Source: Desmodus rotundus (lineage: Eukaryota > Chordata > Mammalia > Chiroptera > Phyllostomidae). From it: a stretch of DNA of 64,000 bases. Positions 45,421 through 56,996 of the stretch are shown piece after piece. The DNA is taken from contig NC_071390.1 in assembly GCF_022682495.2 (NCBI RefSeq), forward strand, positions 150,202,583 through 150,266,582. The letters are read 5' to 3'. Position 1 is the first letter of the stretch; each line of letters begins with the position of its first letter. The position numbers and the translations under genes were made by a program. The notes beneath the pieces are model-generated. The model had not been told where the DNA came from and did not search any database. It worked only from the letters and a program-made list of their open reading frames with translations.

Positions 45421-45824
45421 AGGGTGGTAGCGCACCTTCGTTATCCTGATCCAGGTAGCGATCGAGGTGCGTAGGCACTTTCATCAAATCATCACACCCA
45501 TTTCCTGTACCTGGAGCCCATGTACATGTGCTGCCTCAGCTGCTCTGGGTAGGAAATCCAGAGAAGCCTCTCTTGTTCATGGGTAATTTGTCTCTTCCTG
45601 ACCTGTAAGAGGAGAAGCCCATTTCAAGGGTATGGCTTCCACCCATCTGGTTATCAAGCACTGGGAAGAATGTGTGTACCTGACGGCTGTGAGTTTGCGC
45701 TGCGGCCTGCCAAGATTTCCAAATCCCCTTCAGATTATTTCCACTCGCTACAAGCATATGTGACTTTCCATGGTCAAACGCAGTATTTTTTTTTAGCTTA
45801 AATAATTTATTTAAGGCCTGGGTA
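45421..45824. other. Unique non-coding stretch
   Basis: No repeat or exon recognised. Confidence 0.4.
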
Positions 45825-46222
45825 TATTAGTTTCAAAGCCCTACCATAACAAAGTACCACAGACTGAGTGGCTTAACCAACAGAAACTTATTTTCTCAAG
45901 TTCTGTTCTGAAAGGTCGAAGTCCAAGATCAAGGTGTTGGCAGGGTTCATGTCACATGAGGCCTGTCTCCTGGGCTTGCAGACGACCATCTCACTGGGAA
46001 GACGAAGATCTCACTGGGTCTCAGCATGTTCTTCCCCCTGCGCCCGTCTGTGTGCTCATTCCCCTTCTCACACGGACCCATCTCACTGGTTCAGGGCCCG
46101 CCCTAATGATCCCACTTAAACTTATTTTCCTCTTGGGAAACCCTGTCTCCTCACATTCTGCAGTCCTGGGGGTTAGGACTTCGACCTATGAATTTGAGGG
46201 GAACACAGTTCAGCCCACCACA
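45825..46222 (-). mobile_element. MLT1-type MaLR LTR
   Basis: Plus strand: 'tattagtttcaaagccctaccataacaaagtaccacagactgagtggcttaa', 'gatcaaggtgttggcagggttcatg', 'gggcccgccctaatgatccca', 'gggggttaggacttcgacctatgaatttgagggg' and end 'cacagttcagcccaccaca'. 'ctcactgggaagacgaagat/ctcactgggtctcagcatg' shows a small internal tandem repeat near 45988-46025. Confidence 0.93.
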
Positions 46223-47054
46223 CCGGGCAACTAGGATTGCAATGAGAAATGAAGCCCAAACACAGGAGCTCCTAGGCGGTGGGCTTCCTCCCTCTAGACA
46301 GTTTTCAGTTTAGCTAATTTAAATGCTCTCAAGGTTGATCACTACGCAAGGATTTATCTACAGCCAGTTCAAACAGTACAGCATTTAAAGTCATTTAAGC
46401 TAGACGTAGGAGTGGGCTTCTCAGGGGTTTCCCTGCCCCCAGTTAGTAAACAATAGCAGCAACTGTAAAAACAAAAGAATATTTGTTCCCAATTTGCTTG
46501 TTAGCTTTCGTGCTTTTGTTTAGTTTGGACTTATCAGTCAGCTGGAACTGGAAAACTGGATCCGCCTCTTTACTAATTTACTTTGAGCGTCTGGTTAGTG
46601 GGCCTTACTCCGGGGGACTCTTCAGTCCCACTGAGGAAAGGCTGCACCCAAATAAACACAGCTTGGGCCATAATCTCTTCCAATTAGAGAAAAAGATTTC
46701 CATTTAAGTTGATTTTGCTGTACTTTCCAAGCATGTAAGAAACCAGTCTGAGGCTTTGTACTTCCTGCGTATGCTTTAGGGTCGTTTCCCTGTTTCAGAT
46801 TCATGCACAAGTGTAAAAACATAAAAGGAAGTTAAATCCGGACTCTTGGGGCAAGGAGACGTGATGAATTGCTGGCTTTTTAAGACGAGTCACTATACAA
46901 AGCCAAGTGATACATTAATAATGCCTCAGGTCAGGAGTTAATAAAGACAGCTTGCCTAAGAGGCAGATGACGATTTGGAAAGACCGGTGCAGGTAGAATG
47001 TCTCAGACAGCCCCTAGGAAGTAAAACCTTTGGGAATAACATCCACCGTGACAG
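46223..47054. other. Unique non-coding stretch
   Basis: No repeat or exon recognised. Confidence 0.4.
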
Positions 47055-47390
47055 GCCTTGCTTCTTACTGTAAGAGATTGAACAAATCAACCTCAGATCC
47101 CAGAGTTAATTCCAGTTTACATTAGAAAGAAGGCTTTCTTTTGACCTGCACAGACTTTGGCAGAAATGGTGGGGAGCTATTTCATGGTGGTATTGGGGAG
47201 ATGGTGTGGAGGGTCTCCAACAGAAGCCTTAATGGTCTGGGCCAACATGCCAAGTATTTGCTGACGGCCCGGAATTTGGTGAGAAAGCACTATGGAAAGC
47301 CAAGCGGGTCAGGGTGTGTCAGGCAGAGGGACAGTGATGCTGCAGGGGTCTGCTGCCCACCTTCTAGCAGGGTGGGCGCCAGGCTGTGAG
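47055..47390 (+). repeat. Local direct duplication, copy A
   Basis: Homologous to 48672-48950 in the same orientation. Shared blocks include 'aatcaacctcagatcccagag', 'attagaaagaag', 'ggtctgggcca', 'caagtatt/caagtact', 'aagcactatggaaagcc/aagcactctagaaagcc' and 'gtgtcaggc'. Copy A is longer by several insertions. Neither copy matches a repeat family I know. See findings. Confidence 0.8.
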
Positions 47391-47749
47391 TCTGAACTCT
47401 TCTCAAGAGTCTGCAGGGCAGAGGGCTCATGGGCGGGCTCAGTCCCAGGCTCTACCCACTGACCCCTCGCCTGGGAGCCTCCTCTCTGGGCCCAGACGCC
47501 CTCCCAACAGTCTTGCCCCGTCAAGCAGGCTCCACTCTGAGGCTGCCAGCTGGGTCTACGAGGCTGCTGAGGGTTTGGGAGCAACCCAGACAAGACCTGG
47601 AGGGAGGGACTTGAGTTTCAATCACTGAATCTGCCTGTTTCCTCCTCATGCACCTGCATGTTGCACCAAAGAGGGGGACAAAATCACCTTCGTATCTGGG
47701 GTCCCAAAGAGCAATCACTTTCTTATGGCTGCTGGTGGCCTGAGGCTGA
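47391..47749. other. Unique, moderately GC-rich stretch
   Basis: No repeat or exon recognised. Overlapping open frames at 47309-47628 on both strands reflect composition. Confidence 0.4.
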
Positions 47750-47870
47750 TTGTGCTCATCACAGACTCTTAACCTTTCTGTGCCCTGGTCACACACTGGG
47801 TTGTCACAAGGTTTCAATGAGGTAATATTTATCAAATGCTTAGCACATGCCTGGCAGATGGTATGGCTAT
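47750..47870 (+). repeat. MIR SINE fragment
   Basis: 'actcttaacctttctgtgccctggtcacacactgggttgtcacaaggtttcaatgaggtaatatttatcaaatgcttagcacatgcctggcagatgg' matches the 3' half of sense MIR. Confidence 0.8.
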
Positions 47871-48671
47871 ACAGGTTTTTCTTAAAGACTTAAATCAGGG
47901 GCTGATTAAATCTATCTGTAGTGGCACCAAGTTAGCTCACTGGCTACCCTCACAATTCCTGAACTTGGCCACGCAAGATTTGTTCATCATGCTCTTAATA
48001 GCATCATTCTGGAAAGGTGTTTGTCCTTCATTCTAAGAGTCTGGCCTTTCTCTGGGGAGATGCCTACAGAAAAGAAGGCTTGGGGACTGGGGAGAGGAGA
48101 GGCTAGGCCAGCGGTTCTTGGGGGGCCAAAACCACACTTGGACTGCTTCTTCCTCACCTAGTTTGGAAACCTTGGTAAGAGGAGCGACCAAGAAAGTGTT
48201 TGACTGTAGTCTGGGGCTGGGAACAAATGGGACCCACTTATCTGGGGCTGCTGAGGCTGAGGCTGATCCACCCCCCATGCAAGCCTAGAGCTGCCCAGAG
48301 CGGTCTCCCCACCTTCCTACCTTGTTCTTATGTTCTCCGTCATCCCTGGTTCTCTACCTGTGTCTTCATAATGGAGTGAAAAGGGCATTGTAATCTGGTG
48401 AATTTCATAAGGTGGGCCAGGGAAAGGAGAGGAAGAGAGTGGGGACCATAGGTATTCAGTACCCACTGTACCCTGGCTGCCCAGCAGCTCCTGTGTTATC
48501 AGCCCATCCTCCGGCTAAGGAGACTGAGGCTTTCGTTGGTGGCCTGACTTGGTCCATGTGCCCTAGCCAGTGAGTAGGGGACAGTGTCCAATATTATTGA
48601 GGCATGTAAGTGCTGAAGTGAGACTTTCCCAATACCCAGGGGAAGAAAAGTGTGAGCTGCTGATGCTCAGG
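47871..48671. other. Unique non-coding stretch
   Basis: No repeat or exon recognised. Confidence 0.4.
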
Positions 48672-48950
48672 TACCAGGTGCTTATTACAGTAAAAAATGT
48701 AGCAAATCAACCTCAGATCCCAGAGCTAGCTCCAGTTTTGATTAGAAAGAAGACTTTTGATCTGCACAGCAGGGATGGGGGCTGGTTCATGATTCCAACA
48801 AAAGCCTTCCGTGGTCTGGGCCAGCCCAGCAAGTACTGGCAGGTGGCCTAGAGTCTACAAGCAAGCACTCTAGAAAGCCTAGCAGATCCGTGTCAGGCCG
48901 GGGATCTGCCGCCCAGCTTCCAGCGGGAGGGTGAGGGCCAGCCAGTCGTC
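48672..48950 (+). repeat. Local direct duplication, copy B
   Basis: Second copy of the segment at 47055-47390, about 1.3 kb downstream of its end. It is about 57 bases shorter because of several gaps relative to copy A. The best block (48705-48760) keeps 21 identical bases at its start. Confidence 0.8.
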
Positions 48951-49029
48951 TGTCAGTGCTCAGGGACAGCAGCAATCACCTAGTCCAGCCTTTCACTGTG
49001 TGACTGGGGAAAACAGCCAGAGTCCTGGT

Positions 49030-49160
49030 GGGAAGAGCACTCTGCTCAGGGCGGGAAGTGCAGGATTCGAGTCCTGGCCTTCTTAGCTGCTTCGTGTGCC
49101 TGTCAGCAAGTCACGTAACCTTCAGGGGCCTCCATTTCTTCACTGGTAGCGTGACAGTTG
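49030..49160 (+). repeat. MIR SINE
   Basis: 'gggaagagcactctgctcagggcggg', 'gattcgagtcctggccttcttagctgcttcgtgtgcctgtcagcaagtcacgtaacc', 'ctccatttcttcactgg' follow sense MIR. Confidence 0.85.
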
Positions 49161-49314
49161 GGGCAGGGGGTGGTTAAATGTTTTTCTTCCTACAACCATT
49201 TTCTGCAACCCAGAGTTTAAGTGGAACTGAGTCCCCTGATTGGTCCCCTCCCCACACACCACCTAAGGTAAGAGACTTGCTCAGAGATCACAACTTAAAA
49301 TCTGCAGTCTAAAC

Positions 49315-49490
49315 AGTGCTTTCAAATTTCAAGGTGAATTAGCATCACCTAGATGCCGTGAAAGCACAGATCTGATTCAGTAGTTGGGGCAGGAGGAGAG
49401 GAGGGGTAGAGTAGAGATTCTGCATTTCAGTCTCGCCCTCTGAGTAAACTGCTGCTGCTGGTCCACACTTTAAGAAACAAGATTCTCTCT
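49315..49490 (+). mobile_element. MER5A-like hAT element
   Basis: 'ggtgaattagcatcacctagatgc', 'gatctgattcagtagttggggcagg', 'gtagagattctgcattt' and 'gctggtccacactttaagaaacaag' follow MER5A/MER5-type order, diverged. Confidence 0.7.
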
Positions 49491-49804
49491 GTTCAGCTCT
49501 AAAAGCCTATATGTTCTTCTGACCCTAATGAGTTATAACGCATCACTACATGGGGTCCCTCCAGTGATGGCTCTCAACAGAGTGGGGAGACACCAAGCAC
49601 TAGCTCGCTCGCCGTCTGTCTCTCTCCTTATATAGCAATTTGTAGGGGCACTTTTGGATTCCACTGTGATTAGGAGCAATACTGGCATTGAGTAGGTTGA
49701 GGTCCAAGTGCTAGATATCTGAGAAACCTGAAGTTATCACACAGGGCAAAGAATTGTCTGTGTATCTTTTCCCTAAGCTCAGCAGCTAACAAAAAGCTTC
49801 TCCT
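49491..49804. other. Unique non-coding stretch
   Basis: No repeat or exon recognised. Confidence 0.4.
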
Positions 49805-50185
49805 CCATAACTTTTTATTTTGGAAAATATTCACACCTACAGAAAAGTTGCAAGAATAATTCAAGGAGCATCTGAGTACCTTTCACCTATATTTTCCAAT
49901 TGGTAATGTTTTGGATCATATGCTTTATTATTTTCTCTGTGTGTATATGAAAAAAAATCTCTAATTTTTTTCAGACATCCTAATACTTTACCTCTAGATA
50001 TTTCAGCTTTTTTTTTTCTAATTTCAAGGGCTTTCTCTGACATAACTACAGATAGTACACTCGGGAAACTCAACATTGATACAATTCTATTTAACAATAA
50101 TAATTGACAGTCTATGCTTATACATTCTCCCAACTGTACCAATAATGTCCTTTCTGGCTTAGAAAACAATCAGAATATAATCAAA
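49805..50185 (-). mobile_element. Old L1 3' region (L1ME/L1M class)
   Basis: 'actttttattttggaaaatattcacacctacagaaaagttgcaagaataattcaagg', 'catataacagtac'-like, 'tacctttcacctatattttccaattggtaatgttttgg', 'ctctagatatttcagc', 'aataatgtcctttctggc' is the antisense of an old L1 family. Confidence 0.85.
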
Positions 50186-50757
50186 GCTCTAACCCCCACG
50201 GGTTTCTAATGTCCACTGAATATTCATGTAGGTAAAAAAAGAAACAAACAAATCTCTTTGTGTCTTAGCTTAGAATCTTAACTTTATAATTAAACACAAA
50301 ACAACTTCCTATAGTTTTAATTAACATGACATTTTGTACAAATGCAATTACGGGGTAAAAGAAGGAAGAGTGCAGTCCTTTGTTTTGTCCGGGGATTTTA
50401 CGGAAGTTGCTCACCATACCAGCCGGTCACGTCACTGATGGCAATGGTGCCTACGGGGTCTGCACTGCCGAACAGCATTCCTCTATCATCTGCATTTATC
50501 ACGAAAGCGTTCGTGTGCAGGGGGAAGCATTTAACTCTTTTATTATGGCTTCCTGTTTATGTCCACTTATTTACATACTCAATGATATGTTATTTTATTA
50601 AAAATTGTTTTCTTTTTGTCTCTCACTTTATACTTAGGGCATTGGGTTGGGTTTTTTTTTTAATGGTGCATTGTAGGTAGGTATAATAACAACAAATTTT
50701 ATTTCCAGACAATAGAGGGGGTGTTACAAAGCATTTATTATAAAAAGCAGTTTATGA
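50186..50757. other. Unique AT-rich stretch
   Basis: No repeat or exon recognised. Confidence 0.4.
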
Positions 50758-50772
50758 CCCCCCCCCCCCCCC
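50758..50772. repeat. Homopolymer C15
   Basis: Fifteen consecutive C directly at the left edge of an L1 fragment. Length may be affected by assembly or sequencing. Confidence 0.9.
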
Positions 50773-50774
50773 GT

Positions 50775-51480
50775 TAGAAAGACTGACCATACCAAGTGTT
50801 GGTGAGGACAAGAAGCAACTGGAAAGCTCAAACTCTGCTAGTCAAATGTCAAGTGGTATAATGGCTTTGGAGAACGGCTTGACAGTTTCTTTAGGAGTTA
50901 AACATACCTGCCATATGACCCAGCCCTTCTCTTCCTAGGAATTAACCAAGAGAAATAAAAATATCCGTTCACATACTTACCTCTAGGTGAGTGCTCATAG
51001 CAGTTTTACTTGCAATAGCCCAAACTGGACCCAAACTAAGTATCCATTGACAGATGATTGGATAAACAAATTGGGGTATACCCATCCAATGCAAGCAAGA
51101 AAAAGGCATTCACCATTGGTACAAACAAAATCATGGTGAATCTCAAAATAACTTTGCTGAGTGCGAGCAACCAGAAAAAAATAAGAGTGCATGCTACAAA
51201 ATTATCCCACTGAAAATTTTCAAAAACACAAACTAACCTATAGGGGTGAAGAGTCAATTAGTGGCTGCTTGGGGGGAGAGGGGTGGGGTGTTGAGTGGGA
51301 AGGGGCCCGAGGGAGGGATGAGAAAAGGCCAGGAGAAAACTTGGGAGTGCTGGTGATGTTCATTGTATTGATCATGGTGGCGTTTCACAAGTATACACAC
51401 AAATCAAAGGGATCAGATTGTACACTTTAATATGCATGATTTTCAACATGTCAGTTATACCTGCATAAAGCTGTTAGAGA
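50775..51480 (+). mobile_element. L1 3' region with intact 3' tip
   Basis: 'gaccataccaagtgttggtgaggac', 'ggcttgacagtttctttaggagttaaac', 'catatgacccagcccttctcttcctaggaatt', 'gataaacaaattggggtatacccatcc', 'caagtatacacacaaatcaaagggatcagattgtacactttaatatgc', 'cagttatacctgcataaagctgttagag' run in L1M sense order. Confidence 0.92.
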
Positions 51481-52314
51481 GCAAAGGGGGTTGTGGTGAG
51501 CCCCTGCCTAATCAAACACAGTCTGTGCAGTGTCCTCCTGGATCTGGGCTCTTACTGCCTTTGTCCAGGTAACTGCTCTTCTCCTGGGTGGCAGATCCCA
51601 AGTGACTATATCACTTACGGTGCTTTTATTCCTTCCCCTCCTGCAAGGATTAGGTATGGGCACGCATAGCCCTCTGGGCGATAGATACAAGGAAAAGGAT
51701 GTGAGGGCGATCAGGCTGCGACATCTGTCACCCCATTGATCGCCAGGGTTGACTCGTCTGCTCTGGCTGGCTAGGCAGGTGTCCCCTTCCTCCCTCACCA
51801 ATCCATATGTGTCCCTCCCCAAGCTACGCACTCAGTCAAAGAGGATGACCTTCCCAGCTACAGGAGAGAAGCGGTCTTCAGTCAAGGGAATACGAGTAGC
51901 CGTTCTCCCCTGCTAGAACCTCCAAACAAGCTCTCAAGATATGAGGAAAAGTCTTTGGGTGTGGTTTCTGTGAAGGGTTTCTCTCTTCAAAGAAGGCAGA
52001 AAGACAAGGATCCTTTTTTCTCTTTGACATGGGTATGTCCAGAAGTGATGTCTGGAGCCTCTGCAGCTATCTTAGGACTGTGAGGGGTGGTGATCTGGGG
52101 ATAGAGCTAACACATTGACAAGAGCAGACCAGATATATGGAAAGAAACCGGGTCCTTGATAACATTGTCCAGCAGTTGCATTAAATAATCTGGACAGTAT
52201 TTGGACTGTTTTATGTGATATAATAAGTTTCTTTATCATGTGAAGCAATTAAACTTAGATTTTTTTTGTTACATATAGCCAAAGGCCTCCTACCTGAATA
52301 ATCCTTACCTTTGA
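51481..52314. other. Unique non-coding stretch
   Basis: No repeat or exon recognised. Minus frame 51508-51831 unsupported. Confidence 0.4.
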
Positions 52315-52435
52315 AGACTGAATTCAAGCATCACCTTCTTCAGGAAGGCTTCCATGATATGTATTCCCACTGGGCCTGGATTGGGTTATATATCCCTACT
52401 CTGTGTTCTCTGAAATCCTCTTAGGCACACAGACT
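52315..52435 (+). repeat. L2 LINE fragment
   Basis: 'tgaattcaagcatcaccttcttcaggaaggcttccatgatatgtattcccactgggcc' is the sense L2 3' body. Confidence 0.8.
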
Positions 52436-52640
52436 GAAACTAGACAATGTGGTTTTAGTCCTTGCTCCATCGCTTAATAACTTTGTAACCTTGGGGGAGA
52501 AACTTAACCCTTCTGCACCTCGATTCCCTAGTCTCCAAAGTGGGGACCATTATGCTACATTGATTATATAGGGTTGTTTTAAATATTAAAATGTGATATG
52601 GAAAGAGCTCACAAACATGTCTTGTATAAGATAAATAGAA
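52436..52640 (+). repeat. MIR SINE
   Basis: 'actagacaatgtggttttagtccttgctccatcgcttaataactttgtaaccttggg', 'gcacctcgattccctagtctccaaagtggggaccatt', 'gtgatatggaaagagctcac' follow sense MIR. Confidence 0.85.
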
Positions 52641-52719
52641 TATAGGTGTTAAGTATTATATTACTATATATAAGATACAGTATAGATGTTAAGTATTATA
52701 CTGCTACCACCACTACCAC

Positions 52720-53070
52720 TATACTATTACTAACTATCATTACTGAGCACATTCTATTTATCATGTGCCTGGTGTTTACTATGCTAGAGTCTAAAACCAG
52801 TACTCTCTTTAATCTGCCTTATAGCTCTAAGAGATGGCTCCAGAAAAACTCAGTTTTTTAGTGCTCTATGGCCAGCTCTTTTCTCAGCTCTGTGCATCCA
52901 TGTTATTTAATTTTCATAACAAGCCTACAAAGCAGTTACCATTAAGGTCCAATGAACATAGATGAGGGAGCTGAGGCTTAGATTAAATGTCTTGCCAAAA
53001 GTTACATCGATTACAAGTGGAGAAACTAGGACTTGAATTCAAACCTGTGTAAACCTGTGATTCACAAACA
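52720..53070 (-). repeat. MIR SINE(s), antisense
   Basis: 'ctatcattactgagcacattctatttatcatgtgcctgg' and, after about 130 bases, a second start 'tatttaattttcataacaagcctacaaagcagttacc' with 'gatgagggagctgaggcttag' and 'gtggagaaactaggacttgaattc'. Either one MIR with an insertion or two overlapping copies. Confidence 0.75.
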
Positions 53071-53734
53071 TTGGTAAGCAAGGGGATGGAAAGGGCCACA
53101 TACCACACCTGTCAAGCTCAGGGGAGGCCTTCCTGGTGGCCTTACACCCTCACAGGCAAAAAAAAAAACCCGTATAGGGAGGTCTGAAATTAAAGCTTTC
53201 TGACTAAAAGCAGGTCACGGCAGGTAGCCATGTCCTAGGGCTGCCTTTTTCCCTGACGAAAGTGGATCAGTACCTTGGCTGAGCCTGTTTATTGTCTTTT
53301 CGCATCTACAGTAACATATCTTTGGAAGGCAGGGTTATTTCCTTTTCCCACCCCCCTCAGGGCACAAACACTGAACCAGAACAGAGACCACAGACCCCCT
53401 CATTGTTATGATTTACCATGTTAATCGTTAACTGTTAACTATCCTACACCCACCAGTGGAAAAGAAGTATGTGTCTGTTCCTCTTGACTTTTTATTCAGT
53501 CCCAGAGATTCCTCGCCTTTGCTTTCTCCTGCCTCCCTAATCTATCCCCAGCGGATTTCACATAACCTCCTTGCGTCTTCCCCTTTGATTCTGATGTATA
53601 AAATAAGTAGCAAAACTGCCATTTTATGGAGCATTTTCTCAGTCCGTTGAGGTTTTGCTTCCCAGCAATTGTCGTCAGCTTGGCTCAAATAAACTCATAA
53701 AAGTTATGATGCATTTGGACGTTTCTTAAGTTAA
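53071..53734. other. Unique non-coding stretch
   Basis: A12 run near 53158-53169; no exon or repeat recognised. Confidence 0.4.
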
Positions 53735-53890
53735 CTAGCGGGCGTGTTAAAACCCAGGTTACTGGACCCCATCCCGAGTCTCTGATTCAGAAAGTCTGGG
53801 ATATAGTCTGAAAATCTGCTTTTCTAATAAGTTCCCGGGTGATGTTGATCTGCTCATCTGGGGTCATATTTTGAGGTCGGCAGTATTAGT
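53735..53890 (+). mobile_element. MER5A-like hAT element
   Basis: 'aacccaggttactggaccccatcccgagtctctgattcagaaagtctggg', 'gaaaatctgcttttctaataagttcccgggtgatgttgatctgctcatctggg' follow MER5A. Confidence 0.9.
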
Positions 53891-54306
53891 GGCAGGCAAT
53901 GAGTTATCCTAGAATAGGCATAATCCTTGTTTAGTTGATGTCTTGAATTTTGGTAAAAAGAAATCCTAACTAAGACTCATATTTGTCATCATAGGAATAG
54001 AGGGGAACATTTTGTTCCAATGTTCCAGGGGACACTGTGCCTTCAACTCAACATCTTACGTTGGAGCTAGTGGTTTCAAGCTGGTGCTCAAGGAAACAGA
54101 CTCTCTCATCCCATATTCGGTTAGGCTCATCTCCTTGTTTAGATTTCCATTATTTTATTAGTTTCTGCCTTTTCACAGAGAGGTCATTTATTTCAGGAGC
54201 TTTTCCTGGGAAGGAATCGTGAACCTGAGCACTGGAGAAGCTGACATTATGGACTTCAAGCACCAACATGTGGAGAGGCACAGGTACCAGGCTGGTGACG
54301 GGGGGT
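53891..54306. other. Unique non-coding stretch
   Basis: No repeat or exon recognised. Confidence 0.4.
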
Positions 54307-54715
54307 GGTGGTTAATTTTACACGTCAACTCACCTGGGCTATGGGCGCCCCTATCAGGTGTTGTTTCTGCTGTGTCTATGAGGGTGCTTCCGAGTAAGAG
54401 TAGCATTTCAATTGGTGGACTTGATAAAGTAGATTATCCCCACCCCCGCCAATGCGGGTGGGCACCATCCAGTCCATTGAGGGCTTGAATAGGACAAGAG
54501 GCAGAGAAAGAAATGACTCACCTTCCCCCACCGTCTCTCTGCTTGAGCTGGCACATCTCATCTCATCCTCACTGGCCCTTGGATTTGGACTGAATGATGC
54601 CACCAGCTTTCCTGGATCCCTAGCTTGAGACAATCATGGGGTTTCTTGGCCTCCATAACTATGAGCCCATTCCCCATCTCTCTGTCTCTCTCTCTGTCTC
54701 CCCCTCATTATCTGT
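54307..54715 (+). mobile_element. Solitary MaLR/ERVL-type LTR
   Basis: 'ggttaattttacacgtcaactcacctgggctatgggcgcccc', 'agtagattatccccacccccgccaatgcgggtgggcaccatccagtccattgagggcttgaataggacaag', then a CT-rich block (54675-54706). Same family as 31925-32350, opposite orientation. No internal genes. Confidence 0.85.
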
Positions 54716-55499
54716 ATGTACGGGCTTGAGTGCAGTGATCAGCTCCTTACCAATGGGAAAAGCATACTAATAATCATGGCATTCAGTGGCTTCACAGTTA
54801 ATCAAGCTCTGGTGATTGTGATGAAGTGTGAATGGAATCAAGGACTATGGTGTTGGATGGATTTTCCTGAGTGCACTGGAGCATTTACAGAAAGTAAATG
54901 ACAAGCTAAGGTCCTTTAATTCTCAGCTTAAGTCATGATCTGAGAAACAGAAAGTTTTTGTGGCAGCTCTAAAAGAACCTTTTATTTATCAGAGCCACAG
55001 GCTCATATTGCTAAAAAATCAAACACAAATTTGAATTGGGAGGGTTGCAGGATTGCAGTGTCAGTTGAATTCACAGTCTTACCAAGTTTCTCTAGCAAAA
55101 GTTAGGGAACAGATGGGCAAAGAATGAGACACTGGAATTTGCAGGGGGATATTAGGTTGGAACTGACACTCTAGCATTACCATGTCTCCCTGAGCCTCCC
55201 TTGCTGGCAAGAGCTTGTCCTCCTGTGTCTGAGGATGTTGGGTTCCCTTTGAGTGAAAACCCTGTAGCAGCCTCACCCAGGACAGAAGCCTTGCAAGGGG
55301 ATGCTCACTCTTCTCCAGGTCCACCACAGCTACACCTTGTTGCCACAGGACCGATAACTAGGGTCAAATTTCAACATGCTCCAGGGGTCAGGAACATATA
55401 TGATGCCCAAGGAGAAAATAGCATATATACAGGTAAAGATCATGCTAATGTGTATTTGCAGTAACCTGAAGATTATGTATGGGACTGGATTTTGTAAAA
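54716..55499. other. Unique non-coding stretch
   Basis: No repeat or exon recognised. Confidence 0.4.
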
Positions 55500-56990
55500 T
55501 ATAATACTGTGTCTTTTCTTTGGGGCATGATCAAAGGTCCTTAAAAAAACACTTCATTTTATGGAAGAGTTATAGGGAAATTAGCCTTCATAGAAACTAA
55601 AAATGCGTCATAAAGCCACAGTATTTGAAACAGAATAGGACTAGTACATGAATAAACAGAATGATCAGGAGAATAAAATAGGGTCCAGAGAAATACCTAG
55701 TATGAATAGGAATTTGATTTATGAAAACAGTGTCATTTCACACAAGTGGTCAAAGAACAAACCTGTCAATCAATAGGTTAGTGATGTTGGGGGAAAAAAA
55801 GAAAGAGAAAGAGAGAAAGGGGAAGCTGAGTTGCTACACCACTGCTTACCTAAAATAAGTTCCATATCAGTCTATTATTTGCAATATACATATCAAAATT
55901 ATTAAAGCATTAGAATACAGGTAGAATTTTATTCTCTTGGAATGATGAAGTTTTTCTTTTTTGAGCATGATGTAAGACCCAGGAGGTATGAAGAACAGAC
56001 TTATAAATCTGACCATGCAGAAGTTTTAAGTAGCAAAACAAACACACAAAGCCACAAAACAGACTGGGGACTATAACTGCCACCTACATTACAGACAAAG
56101 ACTCATCCATTTTATTTACAAAAAACTGTCATGAAAGAAGAGGAGAAAAGGTGAAAACCAGCAGAAAAATAGAAAAAAGGTAAAAACAAGCAGCTCACAA
56201 AAAGGTGAAACACAAATAGCTATTCAAATACATATACACATGGATGTTCAATTCTACTCAGAATTCAAGAATATACGTGAAAACGACACTGGGAAAGCAG
56301 TTGAAAGGCTGGTGAGAGTATAAGAAAGGGGAACTGGCCTGCACTCTTGGTGCAAATAAAACTGATGCAGTTTTGAAAGTGCAGTTAGTCAAACCCATCA
56401 CAATTTCAAATGTGTATTCTCTGTGGCCCAACTATGAAGTATTTACGAGAGATGTGCTCACAAAGGTGCCTGGGCTATTTGAACAAGATGCTTATTGTTG
56501 ACCTGTTGGTATTAGTAAAAAAAAAAAAAAAGGCTGGAAACCATTTAAATGTGTTTCACTAGAGAACTGGTTAAATAACTCATGTTACACTTGTATGATA
56601 ACACTGTAAGGCCACTTAAAACAAGAGGTACATCTATAAGCATTGCAGTGGAAAGATGTGTATAGTACATTATTAAGTGAAAAAGGAGAATTTCTTCTTT
56701 ATTTTATTTTATTTTTGTTACTAGAGAGAGGGGAAGAGAAGGAGTGAAAGGGAGAGGGACATCTATGTGTGAGAGAAACATTGATTGGTTGCCTCTCACA
56801 TGCACCTGGATTGGGACTGGACCTGCAACCCAGGCATGTGCCCTGAATGGGAGTCAAACCTGCAAACTTTTGGTTTATGGGATGATGCTCCAACCAACTG
56901 AGCCACACTGGCCAGGGAATTAAAAAAAAAAAAAAAGCAATTTCTATATTATATTTATTGTGTAATCTCATCTGTGTTAAACAAAAAAGT
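55500..56990 (+). mobile_element. Old L1: broken ORF2 end and 3' UTR, host of nested insertions
   Basis: 'ccatatcagtctattatttgcaat'-like ORF2 tail, 'gattcatgtaagacccagg'-like block near 55970, 'gcactcttggtgcaaataaaactgatgcag', 'gagagatgtgctcacaaaggtgcctggg', 'gaacaagatgcttattgttgacc', 'ggctggaaaccatttaaatgtgtttcactagagaactgg'. Interrupted by a minus-strand VES SINE at 56698-56925 and by a mariner at 56997. Confidence 0.7.
56698..56925 (-). mobile_element. VES SINE inside the L1
   Basis: On the minus strand: 'ccctggccagtgtggctcagttgg', box B-like 'ggtttgactcccattcaggg', 'cacatgcctgggttgcaggtccagtccc', 'gaggcaaccaatcaatgtttctctcac', then an A-rich tail seen as the T-rich 56698-56720 on the plus strand. 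Full length. Confidence 0.95.
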
Positions 56991-56996
56991 ATATGA

